Source of the DNA: Paraburkholderia sp. IMGN_8
GTDB taxonomy: Bacteria; Pseudomonadota; Gammaproteobacteria; Burkholderiales; Burkholderiaceae
NCBI RefSeq assembly: GCF_038050405.1
Contig: NZ_CP150900.1
Location: forward strand, 1,426,001-1,490,000
Direction of reading: 5' to 3'
Length of the DNA stretch: 64,000 bases
Each line of letters begins with the position of its first letter. The stretch's first letter is position 1. Below are positions 1-9,948 of the stretch, piece after piece. The notes under the pieces are model-generated. The model did not search any database. It was not told where the DNA came from and worked only from the letters and a program-made list of their open reading frames with translations. Both the position numbers and the translations under genes were made by a program.

Positions 1-1
1 C

Positions 2-427
2 GCGCTGCAATGGCATTTCGCTGCAATGTGGCTGCTGGTCTTCAACGGCCTGCTGTACCTCGCGCTGAACCTGATAAGCGGACGCCTCGTGCGCAAGTTC
101 CTACCGATTTCACCGCGCGCCATCCTGCACGACTTCGTCGCCGCGCTGACCGGCAAGCTCTCGCACGCGGATCTGCGCGTCTACAACGCGGTGCAGAAAT
201 TCGCCTACCTGTTTGTTGTCTGCGATCTGATCGTGCTGGTGCTGTCGGGCCTCGCGATCTGGAAGTCGGTGCAGTTCCCGCTACTGCGCGAATTGATGGG
301 CGGCTACGACAACGCGCGCATCGTGCACTTCTGCGCGATGTCGCTGATGGCAGCTTTCATCGTCGTGCATCTGGCGATGGTGGCGCTCGTGCCGCGCTCG
401 CTTCTCGCAATGTTGCGCGGACGCTAA
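2..427 (+). CDS. Cytochrome b561-type membrane subunit (5' partial)
   Basis: The reading frame is open from base 2, so the N-terminus lies outside the window. The visible 141 residues hold at least three hydrophobic segments, with histidines in the first (LQWHFAAMW) and last (HFCAMSLMAAFIVVHL) that fit heme ligation in the b561/hydrogenase cytochrome b family. The protein would pass quinol electrons to a periplasmic partner. Its stop is 23 bp before the molybdoenzyme gene, which has its own AAGGA ribosome site, so the two look like one transcript and an enzyme/electron-donor pair. A related gene pair in Azospira is called yedZ1-yedY1; whether this is a true orthologue cannot be judged from the fragment. 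Confidence 0.8.
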   Translation, partial: ALQWHFAAMWLLVFNGLLYLALNLISGRLVRKFLPISPRAILHDFVAALTGKLSHADLRVYNAVQKFAYLFVVCDLIVLVLSGLAIWKSVQFPLLRELMGGYDNARIVHFCAMSLMAAFIVVHLAMVALVPRSLLAMLRGR

Positions 428-450
428 GCAAAGCTTAAGGACATCCAATC

Positions 451-1215
451 ATGAAACCCGCTACCAAACTCGACCGCGACTCAATCCTGATCGACGCGCG
501 ACGCGAACTCGCGATGCCGTCGCGGCGACTGTTCGGCAAACGGCTGCTGACACTCGGCGGTCTGTCGCTACTGACCGGCTGCTCGCTGACCGACGACGAA
601 TCGGTCAACAAATTTCTGATGATGGTGTCGCGCCTGAACGACCGCGCGCAAGCCGCGCTGTTCGATCCGAAGCAACTCGCGCCGACCTACACCGAAGCGC
701 AGATCACGCGGCCGTTTCCGTTCAACGCGTTCTACAGCATCGACGAAGTACCCGACGTCGACGCTTCGGACTACAAGCTGAAGATCAGCGGCCTCGTGAC
801 CGGCCAGCGCGTCTGGACCTTGCCGGAGTTGTACGCGCTGCCGCACGCGGAGCAGATCACACGGCATATCTGCGTGGAAGGCTGGAGCGCGATCGGCCGC
901 TGGGGCGGCACGCCGTTCGCCGACTTTTTGCGGCGCATCGGTGCGGACACCAGCGCGAAGTATGTCGGCTTCAAATGCGCCGACGATTACTACGAAAGCA
1001 TCGACATGCCGACCGCGCTGCATCCGCAAACGCTGCTCACATTCTCGTACGACGGCGAGCGTCTGCCCGCGAAATACGGTTTTCCAATGAAGCTGCGCAT
1101 GCCGACCAAGCTCGGCTACAAGAATCCGAAGCACATCGTCGAGATGTTCGTCACTAACACGTATCCCGGCGGCTATTGGGTCGACCAGGGCTACAACTGG
1201 TTCGGAGGCTCCTGA
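451..1215 (+). CDS. YedY-like molybdopterin oxidoreductase (sulfite oxidase fold)
   Basis: A 254-residue protein with a sulfite-oxidase-type molybdopterin domain from about residue 80 to 250. The N-terminus carries a twin-arginine motif (SRRLFGK, residues 24-30) followed by a hydrophobic stretch and a lipobox-like LTGC ending at Cys44, so export by Tat and possibly lipidation are expected. Cys141 in RHICVEGWSAIGRWGG is the predicted molybdenum ligand. It is shorter than E. coli MsrP (YedY, over 300 residues). It follows a cytochrome b561 gene by 23 bp and precedes a Met-rich exported peptide, which suggests reduction of methionine sulfoxide in the periplasm. Family assignment is firm; the substrate is inferred. 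Confidence 0.88.
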   Translation: MKPATKLDRDSILIDARRELAMPSRRLFGKRLLTLGGLSLLTGCSLTDDESVNKFLMMVSRLNDRAQAALFDPKQLAPTYTEAQITRPFPFNAFYSIDEVPDVDASDYKLKISGLVTGQRVWTLPELYALPHAEQITRHICVEGWSAIGRWGGTPFADFLRRIGADTSAKYVGFKCADDYYESIDMPTALHPQTLLTFSYDGERLPAKYGFPMKLRMPTKLGYKNPKHIVEMFVTNTYPGGYWVDQGYNWFGGS

Positions 1216-1327
1216 CGCGCGCGGGTCGGGCATACGGAGTCAAATGCGCGACCCCGAGCGGCAGACGCTTCGGAAACATGCCGGCCCAGGCCGGTTCTGA
1301 TACATCCACAACAAACGGAGTTACCCC

Positions 1328-1555
1328 ATGAAAAAATTCGCAATCGCAGCAATGGCCGTCGCCCTCCTGACCAGCGGCGGCGCCGCGTTCGCGCAGGCAA
1401 GCGGCGCGATGTCCAACGATTCGATGTCGAAAGACACGATGTCCAAAGACAGCATGTCGAAGGACAACATGAAGAAGGGCACGATGAAGCACGACAAGAT
1501 GAAAAAAGGTAGCGACGCGATGAAACACGAAGCGTCGGGCGCCATGGGCAATTGA
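1328..1555 (+). CDS. Pentapeptide MXKDX repeat protein, Met-rich and periplasmic
   Basis: A 75-residue protein with a classical signal peptide (cleavage likely after AFA, residue 22). The mature part is a low-complexity tract in which Met occurs at residues 28, 33, 38, 43, 48, 53 and 58, exactly every fifth position, set in Ser/Lys/Asp; Met65 and Met73 follow. There is no Cys in the mature chain. An ACGGAG ribosome site lies just before the ATG. It sits 112 bp after the YedY-like gene and ends in a strong terminator. This matches the family named pentapeptide MXKDX repeat protein; a Met-rich peptide of this sort (MrpX) serves as an oxidant sink in Azospira. Metal binding is an alternative role. 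Confidence 0.85.
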   Translation: MKKFAIAAMAVALLTSGGAAFAQASGAMSNDSMSKDTMSKDSMSKDNMKKGTMKHDKMKKGSDAMKHEASGAMGN

Positions 1556-1612
1556 GGCATCGCGCGATGCTGATCGCATAGCGCGAACGCAGCAAGTGGC
1601 AGCACGTAAAAG

Positions 1613-1636
1613 CCGGGGAGACGTCCCCGGTTTTTT
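1613..1636 (+). terminator. Intrinsic terminator after the MXKDX gene
   Basis: A perfect 7-bp stem CCGGGGA/TCCCCGG with a GACG loop is followed directly by six T residues. It lies 57 bp after the Met-rich gene and closes that transcript. Confidence 0.9.
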
Positions 1637-1919
1637 GTTGCAAGTACGCCAAAAAGTTACGATTCTTTCAAGCAGCGCGGTGTGCGCTTACTGCATAATG
1701 CGACGTCGCGCCAGACGTTTGGCGCGGGTCAGCCGTGGATCGATTCCTGTCGAGCGCCGCGGCGTTGTGGCCCCATTGGCCATCTTTCGTCCTTCCGTTC
1801 CACCGACATGTCCGCCAGCCTCGCCCGTCAGACCGCATCGCCGATGCGGCGTCCGCCATCCCGCCACAGGGTCTTCAGCGGAGGCGCAGCGCCTCGAGCG
1901 GCATTGGCGGGCTGAACGC
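1637..1919. other. Gene-free stretch upstream of the EamA gene
   Basis: No coding region with a ribosome site, no repeat and no convincing promoter pair was found here. The EamA reading frame is open through part of it, but the residues encoded before the chosen ATG are basic and unlike the family. Confidence 0.5.
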
Positions 1920-2870
1920 ATGTCGCTGCAATTTCCCAGTCTCCTCTCGCGTATTTCCCTACGCCTCCCGCGTGGTTTTGGCATCCGTTTGCCGCAGTCC
2001 CGCAACGGACAGATCGCGCTCGCGCTCGCCGTCGTCTATCTCGTGTGGGGCTCGACTTATCTTGCCGTGCACGTGGCGCTCGGGTCGTTTCCTCCGTTGT
2101 TGCTCTCCGGCTTGCGCAACCTGTTTGCCGGGATAGGGCTGTTCATCTTTGCGGCGCGCCGCGACCCGGTCTGGCCGAGTTTCGCTGAAATCCGCAACGC
2201 GGGCATCGTCGGCACGATGCTGGTCGGCTTGTCGAGCGGCATGCTGGCCTACGGGATGCGTACCGTGGGCACCGGCACCGCCGCGGTGATGGTCGCCACC
2301 GTGCCGTTATTCGCGACGGTGATCGCGGCGGTGGCGGGGCGGCAGATCGCCAGGGGTGAGTGGTTCGCGATCGGTCTTGGGCTGGTTGGCATCGCGATCC
2401 TGAGTCATGGCGACAACGCGCCGGGCTCGGCGGGCGGCAGCCTCGCGATTCTGTGCGGCGCACTGTTCTGGGCCGGCGGCGCGCATCTGGCCGGGCGGTT
2501 GAAGATGCCGTCGGATCTGTTTCTATCGACGTCGTTGCAGATCGGCCTCGGCGGTGCGATGTCGACTATAGTCGCGTGGGTATCGGGCGAACGGATGCTC
2601 GAGGTGCATTTTCTGCCGGTGCTGGCGTTCATCTACCTCATGCTGATCGGGACGATGACCGCGTATGTCGCCTATGGCTTTCTGATCCGGCATACCAGTC
2701 CGATCATCGCCAGCAGCTGCATGTACGTGAATCCGGTGGTCGCGGTGGCGCTCGGCGCGCTGCTGCTCGGCGAGCCGGTCACGCATTCGACGGTGATCGC
2801 CACCGTGGTGATTCTGGCAAGCGTCGGCCTGTCTTTCTGGTTCGATTACCGGAAGAAGAGTCCCGCTTGA
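1920..2870 (+). CDS. EamA/DMT-family exporter
   Basis: A 316-residue protein with about ten membrane segments in two EamA repeats. The first repeat opens with ALALAVVYLVWGSTYLAV and the second with GGSLAILCGALFWAGGAH, both typical of drug/metabolite transporters of the YedA/RhtA kind. The frame extends upstream to 1596, but that extension is Arg-rich and not membrane-like, so I place the start at 1920 (MSLQFPSLL). The gene stands alone and converges on fadH, 20 bp away, with no terminator between them. The substrate cannot be predicted; amino acids or small metabolites are usual for the family. Confidence 0.85.
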   Translation: MSLQFPSLLSRISLRLPRGFGIRLPQSRNGQIALALAVVYLVWGSTYLAVHVALGSFPPLLLSGLRNLFAGIGLFIFAARRDPVWPSFAEIRNAGIVGTMLVGLSSGMLAYGMRTVGTGTAAVMVATVPLFATVIAAVAGRQIARGEWFAIGLGLVGIAILSHGDNAPGSAGGSLAILCGALFWAGGAHLAGRLKMPSDLFLSTSLQIGLGGAMSTIVAWVSGERMLEVHFLPVLAFIYLMLIGTMTAYVAYGFLIRHTSPIIASSCMYVNPVVAVALGALLLGEPVTHSTVIATVVILASVGLSFWFDYRKKSPA

Positions 2871-2889
2871 GTCTCGCTTGAGGCGGGCG

Positions 2890-5016
<2,127 letters not shown>

Positions 5017-5084
5017 CTAATTGGGCCCTCCTTCCGAGGGAAAATTCTAATCCTTATGGGTTGTTGCTCCGCAAGGTATGTTTT

Positions 5085-5167
5085 TTTGGTTTTTCCTTGC
5101 TCTGGGTGCCTACGGCGTTGGGTTTTCCTTCTGTATGTCTGCGGTGTTGGCCTTTCCTTGATTTGAT
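5085..5167. repeat. Degenerate tandem units at the left edge of the inverted repeat
   Basis: This stretch reads GGGTTTTCCTTCTGT and similar words about twice, and is the degraded mirror of the 29-bp units at 5918-6003 read on the other strand. It ends where the left arm (5168) begins. Confidence 0.6.
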
Positions 5168-5375
5168 ATTGGTTTATTAGCGTCGCCCCTGTGCGGGGCG
5201 GCACTTACTTTCTTTGCCGCCGCAAAGAAAGTAAGCAAAGAAAGCGGCTTCACACCGCTAATTCTGAAGCGGGTCCCCTGGCTTGGAGGAGGTAGTGGAG
5301 CATCTGGAATCGGTGTTCTCGCGCACTCCGCGCTGGTGACAAGGCAGTCATACTTCCGGCGGCGCTGCGCGCGCC
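5168..5375 (+). repeat. Left arm of a ~210-bp inverted repeat (copy 1 of dispersed element)
   Basis: The segment matches the reverse complement of 5700-5910 over almost its whole length, with scattered substitutions. It starts ATTGGTTTATTAGCG and ends at GGCGCTGCGCGCGCC. It contains two adjacent hairpins: CGCCCC-TGTGC-GGGGCG, then a long T/A-rich stem around TTACTTTCTTTGC and its complement. A shorter third copy of the hairpin core lies at 46941-47014. No transposase or coding frame is evident. Confidence 0.8.
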
Positions 5376-5699
5376 GACGCGGTGCTTCACAAAACCGTCG
5401 GGCGCTTCCGGCGCCCACGGTCGTTCAAGCGTAACGGCTTGCCGTTGCTGCGCTAGGGTAACTCGTGGCCGCGTTTCGTTTGGCGAAGTGGTTTGTAATT
5501 CGCGCCTGCGTTTTGTTCATCGAAGTGGCCCGCATTTCCACAATTCAGCGCTTCGCCGAGGCGAAGCCGACGGCCCCCGCCGCCCGCAAACGAAGCCTCT
5601 GGTTTCCCAGACAGACCCGTCCGCGACGCACGCAGTGCGGAGCGGGAGGAATGATGCCGGAAACGCATACGCCCCATCGGTGTCGTGAAGTACCGCTAC
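5376..5699. other. Spacer between the inverted-repeat arms
   Basis: A 324-bp segment with several open frames on both strands, none with a ribosome site or recognisable domain. It holds short local dyads such as CTTCGCCGAGGCGAAG near 5551. I see no gene here. Confidence 0.45.
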
Positions 5700-5910
5700 G
5701 GCGCGCGCAGCGCCGCCGGAAGTATGACTGCCTTGTCACTTACGCCGAATGTGCGAGGGCACAGATTCCAGATGCTCCACTACCTCCTCCAAGCCAGGGG
5801 ACCCGCTTAAGAGCTGGCGGTTTGAGCCGCTTTCTTTTGCCTACTTTTCTTTGCGGCCGGCAAAGAAAAGTAGGTGCCCCCCCGCACAGGGGGAACGCTA
5901 ATAAACCAAT
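5700..5910 (-). repeat. Right arm of the ~210-bp inverted repeat (copy 2)
   Basis: Reverse-complement partner of 5168-5375. The hairpin core here is CTACTTTTCTTTGC and its complement with a short GC-rich loop, followed by the G/C hairpin that has drifted to a longer C run. The stretch GGGTCCCCTGGCTTGGAGGA (reverse strand) is shared exactly with the left arm. Confidence 0.8.
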
Positions 5911-5917
5911 AGAAAAA

Positions 5918-6003
5918 GAAAAACCCACCGCCGCAGGCACACAGAAGGAAAACCCACCGCCGTGGGCACACAGAAGGAAAACCCACCGCCGCAGGCACAC
6001 AGA
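5918..6003. repeat. Three 29-30 bp tandem units
   Basis: Units start at 5918, 5948 and 5977, each reading GAAAACCCACCGCCG followed by a CAGG or TGGG variant and GCACACAG. A degraded fourth unit continues to about 6060. They are directly adjacent with no spacers, so this is not a CRISPR array. A period of 29 is not a multiple of three, which argues against a coding repeat. Confidence 0.85.
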
Positions 6004-6218
6004 CAATAAGCGCCGTGCAGGCAAAAACCCCCAATAAAATCCCCACACCGCAGGCCCACAACCCCCGCCCACCGGGCGTCAACCCGATTGTTCGCGCTGG
6101 CAAACAAGTGACTTCGCGTTCGCAGTATTTATCCATGGCCGCCGCCTCCCTAAAATCCCTCCATCGAAACGTATTTTTCAGCGCTGCGCCGAAGCGGCGT
6201 CGTGCAACAGGAGCGGCC

Positions 6219-6407
6219 ATGCCAGCCTTGATCAGGAACCAGCTTTATCGACCATCGGTGGTCCTGCCGATGGTCGCCCTCATGCAAGTGATGGTGTCGC
6301 AGGACTTCAATCTCGGCCAGGTCGGCTGGGTAGTCGCGACGCGCGGCGCGCAGGCCGCACTGCAACGCTCGCGCGAGCTGATCTGCGCAGCGCACTGCCA
6401 CGCCTGA
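6219..6407 (+). CDS. Small hypothetical protein, 62 residues
   Basis: I do not recognise this protein. A good AGGAG site sits five bases before the ATG, and the frame begins MPALIRNQLYRPSVVLPMVA and ends RELICAAHCHA. It is moderately hydrophobic in the first half, with no clear membrane segment or signal peptide. It lies between the inverted-repeat region and an oxidoreductase gene 190 bp downstream. The ribosome site and GC-rich codon use support it, but it is short and the reading frame could be fortuitous. Confidence 0.45.
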   Translation: MPALIRNQLYRPSVVLPMVALMQVMVSQDFNLGQVGWVVATRGAQAALQRSRELICAAHCHA

Positions 6408-6597
6408 GCGCAACCAAGGACAATCAGAAGCAACCAGACAGCACCGCTCCCGACGGGGCAAAAACAGATCACAAGCCGGCACACGGCGGAGGTACCGGCG
6501 CGCGACAAGAAGGGCACCGATCAAGGCGCCGATAAGGGCAACACGAGACGTAAGGGTAAGATGCTACGACCTGCCCCCACGCCTCGGGAGATTTGCC

Positions 6598-7998
6598 ATG
6601 CCACAGCACTTCGACGCAGTTGTGATCGGCACCGGACAAGGCGGCTCGCCGCTCGCGGTTCGTCTCGGTCAAAGCGGCCGTAAAACCGCCGTCATCGAAC
6701 GCGCTGCGTTTGGCGGCACCTGCGTGAACGTCGGCTGCACGCCGACCAAGTCATATGTGGCAAGTGCCCGCGCGGCGCACGTGGCGCGCCACGCTGCGGC
6801 GCTGGGCGTGCAGGTGAGCGGGGCAATCGGCGTCGATCTGGCCGCCGTAAAGGCGCGCAAGGACCGGATCATCGGCCAATCGCGCGACGGCGTCGAGAAA
6901 TGGCTGCGCGGCACGGATAACGTCACCGTGTTCAACGGCCACGCACACTTTACCGGCGCGCATACGCTGTCCATCGGCAGGCCGGGCGGTTCGGTGCTCG
7001 CCGAACTGAGCGCCGACGAAATCTTCCTCAATACCGGCACGCGCGCAGTCGTGCCGCCGCTCGAAGGCCTCGAGCGGATTCGCTATTACACGAATTCCTC
7101 CCTGCTCGAACTCACCGAATTGCCGGCGCATCTGGTGATTGTCGGCGGCAGTTATATCGCGCTCGAATTCGCGCAGATCTTTCGCCGCTTCGGCAGTCGC
7201 GTAACGGTGCTGGTACGCGGCGAACGCGTGCTGACCCGCGAAGATGCCGATTTCGCGCAGTCCGTCGAAAAAGTGCTGACGCGCGAGGGCGTCGAGTTCC
7301 GCTTCGGCGTCCAGCCGTCGCGAGTAGAACCGCATCCGCAACGCGAGGGCGAAGTGTGCATCGGCTTCGAGCAGAACATCCCAGTTCTCGAAGCATCGCA
7401 CCTGCTGTTCGCCACCGGCCGCGTGCCGAATACCGACTCTCTCGGCCTCGCGGCCGCCGGTATCGCTGCAGACAGGCACGGTTTGATCCACGTCGACGGC
7501 CAGTTGCGCACCAATGTGCCGGGCATCTGGGCAATCGGCGACATCAACGGCCGTGGCGCTTTTACCCACACTTCATACGATGACTTCCAGATCGTCGCGG
7601 CCAATCTGCTCGACGGCGGCACGCGCAGCGTCGATACGCGAATCATGGCGTATGCGGTGTTCGTCGATCCACCACTGGCACGCGTCGGGCTCTCGGAAGA
7701 CGACGTGCGCAAGTCCGGTCGTGACGCGTTGATCTCCACCATGCCGATGACGCGCGTGGGCCGCGCACGTGAACGCGGCGAGACCGACGGCTTCATGAAG
7801 GTGCTGGTCGACGCCAGGAGCAAGCAGATTCTCGGCGCGGCGATCCACGGAATCGAGGGCGACGAAGCGATACATACATTCATCGACATCATGACGGCCG
7901 GCGCGCCGTATCCGACGCTGCAGTACGCCATGCATATCCATCCGACCATCGGCGAACTGGTACCGACCCTGCTCGATGGACTGAAGCCGATGAAGTGA
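6598..7998 (+). CDS. FAD-dependent pyridine nucleotide-disulfide oxidoreductase (mercuric reductase-like)
   Basis: A 466-residue class I flavoprotein disulfide reductase. The N-terminal FAD motif is VIGTGQGGSPLA, the redox-active pair is Cys42 and Cys47 in GGTCVNVGCTPTK, the NAD(P) motif is VIVGGSYIALEFA, and the C-terminal dimer domain ends with HIHPTIGELVPTLL. It lacks an N-terminal metal-binding domain and the C-terminal Cys pair of true mercuric reductases, and no mer genes are nearby. It therefore belongs to the poorly characterised MerA-like/soluble oxidoreductase group. The start has a GGGAG site a few bases upstream. The physiological substrate is unknown. Confidence 0.85.
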   Translation: MPQHFDAVVIGTGQGGSPLAVRLGQSGRKTAVIERAAFGGTCVNVGCTPTKSYVASARAAHVARHAAALGVQVSGAIGVDLAAVKARKDRIIGQSRDGVEKWLRGTDNVTVFNGHAHFTGAHTLSIGRPGGSVLAELSADEIFLNTGTRAVVPPLEGLERIRYYTNSSLLELTELPAHLVIVGGSYIALEFAQIFRRFGSRVTVLVRGERVLTREDADFAQSVEKVLTREGVEFRFGVQPSRVEPHPQREGEVCIGFEQNIPVLEASHLLFATGRVPNTDSLGLAAAGIAADRHGLIHVDGQLRTNVPGIWAIGDINGRGAFTHTSYDDFQIVAANLLDGGTRSVDTRIMAYAVFVDPPLARVGLSEDDVRKSGRDALISTMPMTRVGRARERGETDGFMKVLVDARSKQILGAAIHGIEGDEAIHTFIDIMTAGAPYPTLQYAMHIHPTIGELVPTLLDGLKPMK

Positions 7999-8039
7999 AC
8001 GGCGAGCTCGAGTAACAACCATAAGTGACGAGCCCGGCG

Positions 8040-8387
8040 ATGAAGCGCGCAATCAGCAGCGGCAATCTGTTCGACATCGGCAAACCGACAGGTCCCGGCG
8101 AGCAGGTCGATACGCTAGTGCAACGGGCCGGCGTCACCATCGAGCGAATCGTCTCGACGGGCCAGGCGAGTGCGCCCGGCTTCTGGTACGACAGTCCGCG
8201 CGCGGAATGGGTCGTGCTGCTGAGCGGCGCCGCGGCGCTCGAATTCGAAGGCGACCCGCAGTTGCATCCGATGAAGCCCGGCGATCACGTGCTGATCGAA
8301 GCGCATTGCCGTCATCGCGTGGCATGGACGAGCGAGGCGGAGCCGAGCGTGTGGCTCGCGGTGCATTACCCGGGCGGCGCGAGTTGA
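8040..8387 (+). CDS. Cupin-domain protein
   Basis: A 115-residue single-domain cupin. The strand pattern EWVVLLSGAAALEFEG, the turn MKPGDHVLIEAHCRHRV and the final WLAVHY correspond to the two cupin motifs, with His residues available for a metal. An in-frame GTG at 8025 would add five residues; I prefer the ATG at 8040, although neither has a strong ribosome site. It follows the oxidoreductase by 41 bp and could be cotranscribed. The ligand or reaction is not predictable from sequence. Confidence 0.75.
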   Translation: MKRAISSGNLFDIGKPTGPGEQVDTLVQRAGVTIERIVSTGQASAPGFWYDSPRAEWVVLLSGAAALEFEGDPQLHPMKPGDHVLIEAHCRHRVAWTSEAEPSVWLAVHYPGGAS

Positions 8388-8527
8388 CCATCCCGGCATC
8401 GGCCAGCATCGACAAAGCGCCGCGCCATCGCCGATAATCGGCAGCGGCGCGGGCCGTCGGCGGGATAACAATAGCGGATAGCGGCGAGCCGCGCGCCTAA
8501 CCACATTCATCATCAGGAAACCGAGCG

Positions 8528-9103
8528 ATGGGCAAAGGACGCGTCGAAGCCTTCAGCGATGGCGTGATCGCCATCATCATCACGATCATGGTGCTCGAAT
8601 TGAAGGTGCCGGAAGGCTTCGATCTCGCCGCGCTGCGGCCGTTGATTCCGGTGTTTCTCGCCTACGTGCTGAGCTTTATCTACGTCGGCATCTACTGGAA
8701 CAATCATCACCACTTGTTCCACACCGTGCAGAAGGTCAGCGGCGCGGTGCTGTGGGCCAATCTCCATCTGCTGTTCTGGTTGTCGTTGCTGCCGGCGGTC
8801 ACGCATTGGGTCGGCAAAAACCATCTGGCCTCGTGGCCGACTGCGATGTACGGCGTCGTGCTGTTCATGGCGGCGATCGCGTATTTCATTCTGACCCAGG
8901 TGCTGATCCGTCACCACGGCAAGGATTCGACGCTCGCCAAAGCGGTCGGCAACGACTTCAAGGGCAAGGTCTCGGTCGTGATCTACCTCGCGGGCATCGT
9001 ATTGGCGTTCGTCGCGGCGTGGGTTTCGGTGGCGCTTTATACGTTGGCCGCCGCGTGGTGGCTCGTGCCGGACCGGCGCATCGAACACCTGATCGAGGCA
9101 TAA
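8528..9103 (+). CDS. TMEM175-family potassium channel (DUF1211)
   Basis: A 191-residue membrane protein. The signature RVEAFSDGVIAI is at residues 5-16, at the start of the first helix; this FSD motif forms the filter-proximal region of TMEM175 channels. Five to six hydrophobic segments follow, including HLLFWLSLLPAVTHWVG. Bacterial members are homotetrameric K+-leak channels. An AGGAAA site precedes the ATG. The next gene starts two bases after its stop, indicating a translationally linked pair. Confidence 0.85.
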   Translation: MGKGRVEAFSDGVIAIIITIMVLELKVPEGFDLAALRPLIPVFLAYVLSFIYVGIYWNNHHHLFHTVQKVSGAVLWANLHLLFWLSLLPAVTHWVGKNHLASWPTAMYGVVLFMAAIAYFILTQVLIRHHGKDSTLAKAVGNDFKGKVSVVIYLAGIVLAFVAAWVSVALYTLAAAWWLVPDRRIEHLIEA

Positions 9104-9105
9104 GC

Positions 9106-9915
9106 ATGCTGCTCGCGCTCAAGCTGGCGCTGGTGCCCGCGTTTCTCGCTGCATTGACGATGGCGGGGCGCATATGGGGGCCGTCGGTGGCGGGGTGGCT
9201 GGCGGGACTGCCAGTGGTCGCTGGGCCGATCGTGTTGCTGCTCGCGCTGGAGCGCGGCCCGGCGTTCGCGGCACAGGTGTCGGCGGCGTCGATCGCGGCA
9301 ATTGCCGCATCGGAAGCGTTTAATTTTGCTTACGCGTGGAGTTGCCGGCGCTTTGCGTGGCCGCTTGCTCTGGTCGCCGGGTTGGCGGGGTGGGTCGGCG
9401 TCGCAATGCGGCTCACGTATCTGCGCGGTGGACTCATGTGGGCGGTCGCGGTGGCCGGTGTGGCCGTCGCCATTTCGCAAAGCGGCTTGCCGCGTATCGC
9501 GGGGCACGTGCCGGCGACGCGGCTCGGCCTCGGCGATCTCGCATTGCGCATGCTTGCCGGTGCGCTGCTGACCGTCGCGGTGACGACGTTGTCCGCGTCG
9601 ATGGGCGCAACCTGGAGCGGGCTGCTGTCGGTGTTTCCTTTGCTCGGCATCGTGCTCGCAGTCTCGGCACAGCGTGCGCACGGCGCGGACTTCGTGGCGT
9701 TGCTGATGCGCGGCATGGTGATCGGCCGCGGTTCGTTCGCCGCATTCTTCGCCGTGACCGCAATGATGCTGCCGCATGACAGCATATTGCTGAGCTTCGC
9801 GTGTGCGTCGGCGGTGTCGATGGTCGTGCAAGGCGCGACCAAACGGATGCTCGGTGCGAAGCGGCCGGTGCGGGCACTGCGGCGCGAGCTGGCCGAGCAG
9901 CCGCAAGCGGATTGA
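9106..9915 (+). CDS. Unknown polytopic membrane protein
   Basis: A 269-residue protein with about eight hydrophobic segments and a short basic C-terminus (RPVRALRRELAEQPQ). It starts two bases after the TMEM175-channel stop, so the frame 8752-9105 upstream is only read-through. No catalytic motif is visible; Gly-rich helices such as GPSVAGWLAGLPVVAGPIV suggest a small transporter or permease-like fold. The tight coupling to a potassium channel is the only functional hint. Confidence 0.75.
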   Translation: MLLALKLALVPAFLAALTMAGRIWGPSVAGWLAGLPVVAGPIVLLLALERGPAFAAQVSAASIAAIAASEAFNFAYAWSCRRFAWPLALVAGLAGWVGVAMRLTYLRGGLMWAVAVAGVAVAISQSGLPRIAGHVPATRLGLGDLALRMLAGALLTVAVTTLSASMGATWSGLLSVFPLLGIVLAVSAQRAHGADFVALLMRGMVIGRGSFAAFFAVTAMMLPHDSILLSFACASAVSMVVQGATKRMLGAKRPVRALRRELAEQPQAD

Positions 9916-9948
9916 ACGCGCTCAGTTGATTCAGTGGATACTGCCACC

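Noticed and set aside
1596..1919. N-terminal extension of the EamA protein
   Set aside because: The added segment is Arg/Pro-rich, begins inside the upstream terminator, and is absent from the family.
5918..6003. Possible CRISPR array from 29-bp repeats
   Set aside because: Units are directly adjacent with no spacers, there are only three to four, and no cas genes are near.
5465..6037. 190-codon frame across the inverted-repeat spacer and right arm
   Set aside because: It crosses hairpins and 29-bp units, has no ribosome site, and its sequence shows no protein-like conservation.
6598..7998. Mercury-resistance reductase MerA
   Set aside because: No N-terminal metal-binding domain, no C-terminal Cys pair and no mer genes nearby; only the general flavoprotein fold is shared.
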